NCBI GenBank assembly: GCA_024743115.1
Contig: JANSXC010000012.1
Location: 1-64,000, forward strand
Reading direction: 5' to 3'
DNA from: a bacterium
Lineage (GTDB): Bacteria; Planctomycetota; UBA1135; UBA2386
Length of the DNA stretch: 64,000 nt
Each line of letters opens with the position of its first letter. Positions within the stretch are counted from its first letter, which is position 1. The notes under the pieces were generated by a model that was not told the origin of the DNA, made no database searches, and was given only the letters and a program-made list of their open reading frames with translations. Below are positions 59,735-64,000 of the stretch, piece after piece. A program made the translations under genes and the position numbers.

Positions 59735-60088
59735 ATGAACCAGCCCCGCTCACGCCTCGGCACCCTGCCCGCTCTGCTCTGCACCACGCTCCTGCCGCTC
59801 GGCTGCGCCTCCGGGCCGTCCGGTAGCGCCCTGCGCCAGAACGACACGATCACGGTCACGATGCACGAGTTGCCGCTGACGGAGGTAGTCAAGCTCGCGC
59901 AGAGCGTGAGCGGCCGGATCTACACGATCGCCCCGAACGCGCAGGACGCCGGGCCGTTCTCGATCGTCGGTGAGGCACACTGCAAGCCGGAGGAGTTCGA
60001 CGACTTCTTTGCGCAGGTGCTCGCGACCGAGGGGCTGACGATCGAGTCCCGGGAGCAGGGCGCGGTTCAAGTCATCGAGCGGCACTGA
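59735..60088 (+). CDS. lipoprotein with secretin N0-like domain
   Basis: A 117-residue lipoprotein (lipobox LPLGC in TLLPLGCASG). The mature ~95 residues look like a secretin/GspD N0 (STN-type) domain: ITVTMHELPLTEVVKLAQSV, SGRIYTIAPNAQDAG, and PEEFDDFFAQVLATEGLTIE. In secretins this domain precedes N1 and the beta-barrel, which are absent here. ATG 59735 starts the signal peptide. It may dock to a secretin or TonB-type partner elsewhere. Confidence 0.72.
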   Translation: MNQPRSRLGTLPALLCTTLLPLGCASGPSGSALRQNDTITVTMHELPLTEVVKLAQSVSGRIYTIAPNAQDAGPFSIVGEAHCKPEEFDDFFAQVLATEGLTIESREQGAVQVIERH

Positions 60089-60102
60089 ACTCCGCGGTGA
60101 AA

Positions 60103-60122
60103 CCCGGTTCACTGAAACCGGG
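60103..60122. terminator. stem-loop between convergent genes
   Basis: CCCGGTT (60103-60109) pairs with AACCGGG (60116-60122) around CACTGA. It is 14 bp after the lipoprotein stop and 28 bp from the HEAT-protein stop, in the right place to terminate both. No T-run. Confidence 0.5.
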
Positions 60123-60150
60123 ACAGTATGACCTGGGCAGCGAGCGGGGC

Positions 60151-62952
60151 TCACTTGTCCTTGAACCGCTTCTCCCACTTCTCGAGTTCTTCGAGGTAGC
60201 TCGCGATCTGATCGAGGCATTCCTTGGCCTTGACCCGGTTGCCGGGATCCTCGTCCTTGAGCATCTCGAGTAGCGGCGGCACGGCGCGCTTGTCGAACGT
60301 GTTGCCGAGTTCGATCACGGCGAGGCGGCGAACGTCGCGCGCGGGATGGACGAGGGCGTTGGCGAAGAACGGCACGTAGGTCGCGCTGCGCTGCTCCGCG
60401 AGCACGTCGATCGCACTGCGCACGACGCCCGACGAGAACTGCCGCAGCTTCGCATCGTCGAGGACCCGCTGCGCGAGCTCGACCCGGGGGGTCGGCGACA
60501 GCGAACGCATCAGAGTCGCAATCCCGTTGAGGCGATCGGCGAGCCGCAGCACGGCCGAGGTCACGTGCTTCTGCAGTTCCTTGCCACCGATGTCCTCGGC
60601 TGCCAGCGCCGCGTTCACGACCGCGACGCGGTCGGACCCCAGCAGCTCTTTCAGGGTTCCGAGCCGATCAGAAACCGTGAGCTGCACGACCGCGCGAGCA
60701 GCCGCGGCCGCTACGGACTCGGGCAGGTCATCCTGGATCAACACGCGCTGCGCCGCGGAGCGCCCCGCCGGCGAACCCGTCATCGCGACGAACTCGAGCA
60801 GGTCCGCGAGCAGGTAACGATCGTAGCTGTGGCTGTGCTCGACGGCGGTGTAGCGCGCAAGTTCGCGCTGGCGCTCGGTGTCGATCGCGCGCACGAGTGC
60901 ACCGGCATGCTCGGGCTCGATCTGCCCGCGCAGGGCCCTCACGAGTTCTTCGCCGTAGTCGCTCAAGATCGAGAAGCGCGCGTAGATCGCACCGAAGTCC
61001 GCCATCCGGACCCGACTCACGGCGTCGCGAACCACCATGTCGCAGACCCGGGCGCTGTCCGGTTCCTTGCGGTTCGCGGGATCCGCCAGCGCGAGGATAC
61101 GGAGGTCGCCCGGGCAGGTGCGAGTCAGCCAGACTCGGAGTTGTTGCGCGCGCCGGGAGTTATGCTCCAGCGACACGGTCGTCAGCGCCCGCAACGCCAA
61201 CGGTAGATCCTCGGCGGCACCGTGCCGCGGCAGCACGTCGACGCAGCGCTCGAGGCCATCCTCGATGGAGTTGCCAGCGCGCATCCAATCGAGCGCACCC
61301 CGCGGATCGCGGCCGACGAACTCGATCCACGCACGTTGATCGCCAGCTTCGATCAACGGCAAGATCAGGGCCGGTGGCGGACTACTGAGGCTGGAGTAGA
61401 GCTGCCACATCGCACCCGAGTAGTTGCCGCGAACGGCATCCGCTGCATGCTTCTCCGTGAACTTCGCGAGCAGCTCGAGCGCCTCGCTGCTGGCCCCGCT
61501 CCAGTCGATGTTGAGCAGGTTCGTGACGCCATTGCGCTGACCGCCGTTCGCGATCAGAGATTCGGCGGCCAGGCGATGCCAGGGCCGCCGCTCGTACAGC
61601 AGCGCCGCTTCGACGAGCCCCGCCCGGGCTCTTGGCCGCTCACGCCAGAGGGCAAGAGCGCGCTCTTCGCCATCGTCAGGCAGCAACTGCACGAAGTAGT
61701 TCCAGTTCGAGGACACCCGTTCGGACAGGTCACAGAACGGGCGGTCCATCTCGGCGGGCAATACCCACCCCGCGCGCGCGAGCAGTTTGATCGTCACAGC
61801 GATGTGCGAACTCAGACCATCGTAGTTGCGCGGCATCGCGAGCAGCACCTCGGCCGCGACCGCCGGCTGCGCCACCCATTCGAAGTCGTCCAGGTAGTCG
61901 TCGAGGTCACGGTAGTTGCCGATTGCGATCGTCGCCCGGGCCCCGATTGCCGCAACCCGGATCCACCGCGGACGCTTCACCGAGAGCCAGAGGACGCGGC
62001 GCGCCAGCTCACGCTCGTCGATATCCGCGAGCAACGACAGCGCCTCGTCCTCGGTCATGTCCGGATGCAGACCGATCCAAGCGAACGTCGCGCGCGCCCG
62101 CACGCTCGGCGACTCGTCACGCCGCAGACGGTCGAGGATCTGCCGCACCCACTCTTGGTTCTTGCCATCGAGCAACGGCAGGACTGCCGAGCGCGCCGCG
62201 ATCGATTTATCCTGCGCGAGCTCGGTCGCGACGCGCCGCGCCAGAGATGCCTCGCGTTCTTCGCCCAGCAACACCTCGAGTGCCGACGCGCGCGCCCGCA
62301 CATCGACGTCGAGCGTGGCGAGCTGGCGCGCGAGGGGCACCGCGAGCGAACGCGGCATGCCCTCCAGACGCTTGTGGATCGCGCTGACGACCGCGGGATC
62401 GGCCTTGGCCAGCAACTGCCCCAGCGCATCCGCCACGCGCGGATCCGAACGCCGGGAGAGCAGGACGAGGACGTTGTTCAACCCAAACGGTCCGAGTGTC
62501 GGTAGCGCCGCGATCAAGTCGGGCACGACGAGCGCATCGAGTTCCCGGAGCTGGGCAACCGCGCTCTTGACCTCCGGCGACGAGCTGGCGCCGGAGTCGA
62601 GTGTGAGGATGAGCCGCTGGATCGGGTCAGGGCGAGGCGAGCCGCCGCCGCTCGGGTCCTGGGGCGCAGGCCTCGCTGCCGCCGTGTTCGTAGCGGCCGC
62701 ATTCGCGCGACCCTGGCGCGCGAGCAACGCCGTGAGCAGCTGGCTCGCCCGCTTCGCTTGCGGCTCCCGGCCGTGCGCCATGACGGCGCGCAGCTCGCTC
62801 GCCGCCGCCTCGGGGCGCCCTTCGCTCTCCGCGAGTCGCGCTGCAGCGAATCGCTCGACGGCGCTGGTCGCGGCCTCGGCCTCGGCCTGCGCCGAAATCG
62901 CAGAACAGGACAGCGCGGCGAGTGCCGCGACCACGATCCGTGTCGTTGTCAT
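60151..62952 (-). CDS. secreted HEAT-repeat protein
   Basis: A 933-residue exported protein. The signal peptide is TTTRIVVAALAALSCSAISA. The rest is mostly alpha-solenoid: many ~35-residue helix pairs with small conserved D/R-L motifs, clearest at both ends (LGPFGLNNVLVLLSRRSDPR, ADALGQLLAKADPAVVSAIH, HPARDVRRLAVIELGNTFDK, RAVPPLLEMLKDEDPGNRVK). There is a Gly/Pro/Asn-rich linker near residue 95. Probably a scaffold. ATG 62952 is chosen because it starts the signal peptide; a much longer upstream frame is a shadow of the divergent gene. Confidence 0.8.
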   Translation of the reverse strand: MTTTRIVVAALAALSCSAISAQAEAEAATSAVERFAAARLAESEGRPEAAASELRAVMAHGREPQAKRASQLLTALLARQGRANAAATNTAAARPAPQDPSGGGSPRPDPIQRLILTLDSGASSSPEVKSAVAQLRELDALVVPDLIAALPTLGPFGLNNVLVLLSRRSDPRVADALGQLLAKADPAVVSAIHKRLEGMPRSLAVPLARQLATLDVDVRARASALEVLLGEEREASLARRVATELAQDKSIAARSAVLPLLDGKNQEWVRQILDRLRRDESPSVRARATFAWIGLHPDMTEDEALSLLADIDERELARRVLWLSVKRPRWIRVAAIGARATIAIGNYRDLDDYLDDFEWVAQPAVAAEVLLAMPRNYDGLSSHIAVTIKLLARAGWVLPAEMDRPFCDLSERVSSNWNYFVQLLPDDGEERALALWRERPRARAGLVEAALLYERRPWHRLAAESLIANGGQRNGVTNLLNIDWSGASSEALELLAKFTEKHAADAVRGNYSGAMWQLYSSLSSPPPALILPLIEAGDQRAWIEFVGRDPRGALDWMRAGNSIEDGLERCVDVLPRHGAAEDLPLALRALTTVSLEHNSRRAQQLRVWLTRTCPGDLRILALADPANRKEPDSARVCDMVVRDAVSRVRMADFGAIYARFSILSDYGEELVRALRGQIEPEHAGALVRAIDTERQRELARYTAVEHSHSYDRYLLADLLEFVAMTGSPAGRSAAQRVLIQDDLPESVAAAAARAVVQLTVSDRLGTLKELLGSDRVAVVNAALAAEDIGGKELQKHVTSAVLRLADRLNGIATLMRSLSPTPRVELAQRVLDDAKLRQFSSGVVRSAIDVLAEQRSATYVPFFANALVHPARDVRRLAVIELGNTFDKRAVPPLLEMLKDEDPGNRVKAKECLDQIASYLEELEKWEKRFKDK

Positions 62953-63071
62953 GACAGCATTGACGGTGATTCGGCCATTCACGTTGTCATGGGCCTGTGA
63001 AACCACCCCCTGAAACGGAGCGGTCACGACACGGTTTGACAACCCTCTGACGAAGACGGGGTCGAGCCCTC

Positions 63072-63077
63072 TACCAT
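63072..63077 (+). promoter_or_regulatory. -10-like TACCAT, leaderless start of the right-edge gene
   Basis: TACCAT ends 7 nt before ATG 63085. The in-frame ATG 63076 lies inside the hexamer, so 63085 is the better start. A TTGACA at 63036-63041 is 30 bp upstream, too far for a normal -35. Confidence 0.4.
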
Positions 63078-63084
63078 GCCCCGC

Positions 63085-64000
63085 ATGTCCCGTCGCCCAG
63101 CCCGCATCGGCCTCGCCTTCGCGCTCACGCTCGCGGTGCCGGCGGCCTTGACGGCAACCTGGGCGTGGCTCGAGCTCGGTGGCGCGATCGCCACCGCCAG
63201 ACAACAGGAAGACCGCGCTGCGACGCAGTGCCTCACCGCCGCCGGTGAGCTTCTTGATCGCGGCCTCCAGCAAGGCGTCGCTCACCTGCCCTTCCTGCTC
63301 GAACTCGACGAGGCCGGGCGGATCGTCGGCCCGTTCGCGGCCGAATTGCCCGACCCGGACACGGCCCCGGCGATCGGTATCGCGGAGCAGACTGCCGGCG
63401 CACGGCTCGCGGCACGCGACGTGACGAGCGCAATCGCGTTCTTCGAAGCCGCGCGCGAACGTGGCGAACTGTCGGCGATGGGTTGGATCGCGCTGGCGCG
63501 CGAGGTCGGAGCGAGCGAACCGCAGCGGGCCAGCGATCTGCTGCAGGCCGCCCGTAAGCAGTGGCGCAACACACCACCGGATCCCGTGCCGTTCGCCGTG
63601 CTCGCCGCACTGACGGAGGCCCAGTGGGCGAACGAACCGGCGGCTCGCGAACGCCTCGTGCGCGAAGTGATCGCGACGTTGCCGACGGCGCTGCCCGCCG
63701 CGGTCGATCGCACGGTCGCGAGAACCCGAGCGGCCATGCCCGAGTTCGCCACCGACGAACGGCTGACGGCGATCGCCGCGGCCGCGCGCGTGGTGCTCGA
63801 GCTCGCAGGTCGTTCCGCGCCCACCGCGATCGCAACCGACGCCACGGGCGACGTGCAGCTGCCGCAACCGGAGCAGCGGCTCGCCGTGCTGCCCAACGCG
63901 GTCGTGGCGCGGGCGCTCGACGCCACCGCGACCAGCGCAACCACTGGCAATCCGACGTTCGTCGTCACGATGCCGGCGCTCGACCGATCCACTTGGACGG
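63085..64000 (+). CDS. membrane-anchored sensor-like protein, N-terminal part (runs off right edge)
   Basis: The gene is open through the window edge (305 codons) with no stop in frame. After MSRRPARIGLA there is one hydrophobic segment (FALTLAVPAALTATWAWLEL), then a long Ala/Arg/Glu-rich, mostly helical extracytoplasmic region (ARQQEDRAATQCLTAAGELL, RLAARDVTSAIAFFEAARER). This resembles the periplasmic sensor halves of large planctomycete histidine kinases, but no kinase motif is in the visible part. It is divergent from the HEAT-protein gene. Confidence 0.65.
   Translation, partial: MSRRPARIGLAFALTLAVPAALTATWAWLELGGAIATARQQEDRAATQCLTAAGELLDRGLQQGVAHLPFLLELDEAGRIVGPFAAELPDPDTAPAIGIAEQTAGARLAARDVTSAIAFFEAARERGELSAMGWIALAREVGASEPQRASDLLQAARKQWRNTPPDPVPFAVLAALTEAQWANEPAARERLVREVIATLPTALPAAVDRTVARTRAAMPEFATDERLTAIAAAARVVLELAGRSAPTAIATDATGDVQLPQPEQRLAVLPNAVVARALDATATSATTGNPTFVVTMPALDRSTWT

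Noticed and set aside
62944..62991. Direct repeat CGTTGTCATG (62944-62953 and 62982-62991)
   Set aside because: Only 10 bp, one copy overlaps the start codon of the HEAT gene; no symmetry or third copy to support an operator.
63036..63041. TTGACA as a -35 for the right-edge gene
   Set aside because: No TAnnnT lies 16-18 bp downstream; the TACCAT hexamer is 30 bp away.
62953..63867. N-terminal extension of the HEAT-repeat protein to 63867
   Set aside because: It would run opposite the divergent gene at 63085 and remove the signal peptide at 62952.

Overview
The window is one contiguous, very GC-rich, gene-dense bacterial chromosome segment with no tRNA, rRNA, insertion sequence, prophage or CRISPR array that I can see. 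Several features point to a planctomycete (Planctomycetota), probably one of the marine lineages rich in giant secreted proteins. These are several large Ser/Thr kinases, one fused to a sulfatase-maturase-like (SUMF1) domain, an ECF sigma factor fused through a membrane helix to a carboxypeptidase-regulatory-like region, FG-GAP and parallel beta-helix secreted proteins, and many small lipoproteins. The phylum is an inference from gene content; nothing here is a direct phylogenetic marker analysis. There is no gene-free stretch above 300 bases; the largest gaps are about 250 bp (46960-47209), 237 bp (41125-41361) and 227 bp (25772-25998).

Layout. 1-5.9 kb: the N-terminal part of a Ser/Thr kinase (running off the left edge), a TrmA/RlmD-type RNA m5U methyltransferase, a secreted di-haem peroxidase, a GHMP kinase and two small lipoproteins. 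5.9-16.3 kb: a kinase-SUMF1 fusion, PriA, an M1-like aminopeptidase and a second kinase that is a close paralogue of the one at the left edge. 16.4-25.8 kb, all on the minus strand: a housekeeping run read glmU, prs, rplY, pth, rpsF, rpsR, rplI, rimO, pgsA, pgpA, a SpoIIE-like membrane protein and a MazG-like pyrophosphohydrolase, with several start/stop overlaps.

26-41 kb is the more accessory part: the sigma-factor fusion, a glucose/sorbosone-dehydrogenase-like secreted protein, and a surface-polysaccharide group (KpsS-like protein, Wzx-like flippase, methyltransferase, GT2 and GT4 glycosyltransferases) interleaved with a 14-motif FG-GAP protein and a GAF histidine kinase. 41-47 kb is a second housekeeping run, mostly minus strand: aroF, tpiA, secG, yicC, gmk, a CoaC-only flavoprotein and a PrmA-like methyltransferase, which converges on rsmJ.

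47-64 kb carries mostly exported proteins: a beta-helix protein, a prenyltransferase-repeat protein, coiled-coil and DUF3750-like lipoproteins, an 835-residue protein built from a duplicated three-repeat block, a peptidase/laminin-like/thioredoxin-like fusion, a large DUF3352-like protein, an orphan secretin-N0-like lipoprotein, a HEAT-repeat protein and a partial membrane-anchored protein leaving the window on the right.

The most interesting cross-cutting signals are (i) a TAnnnT hexamer lying 6-8 nt before the start codon of at least six genes, implying leaderless mRNAs; (ii) a likely AUC start codon for the FG-GAP protein; (iii) the (ABC)x2 repeat protein; (iv) the membrane-anchored sigma factor; and (v) a C-terminal module that seems to be shared by otherwise unrelated secreted proteins.
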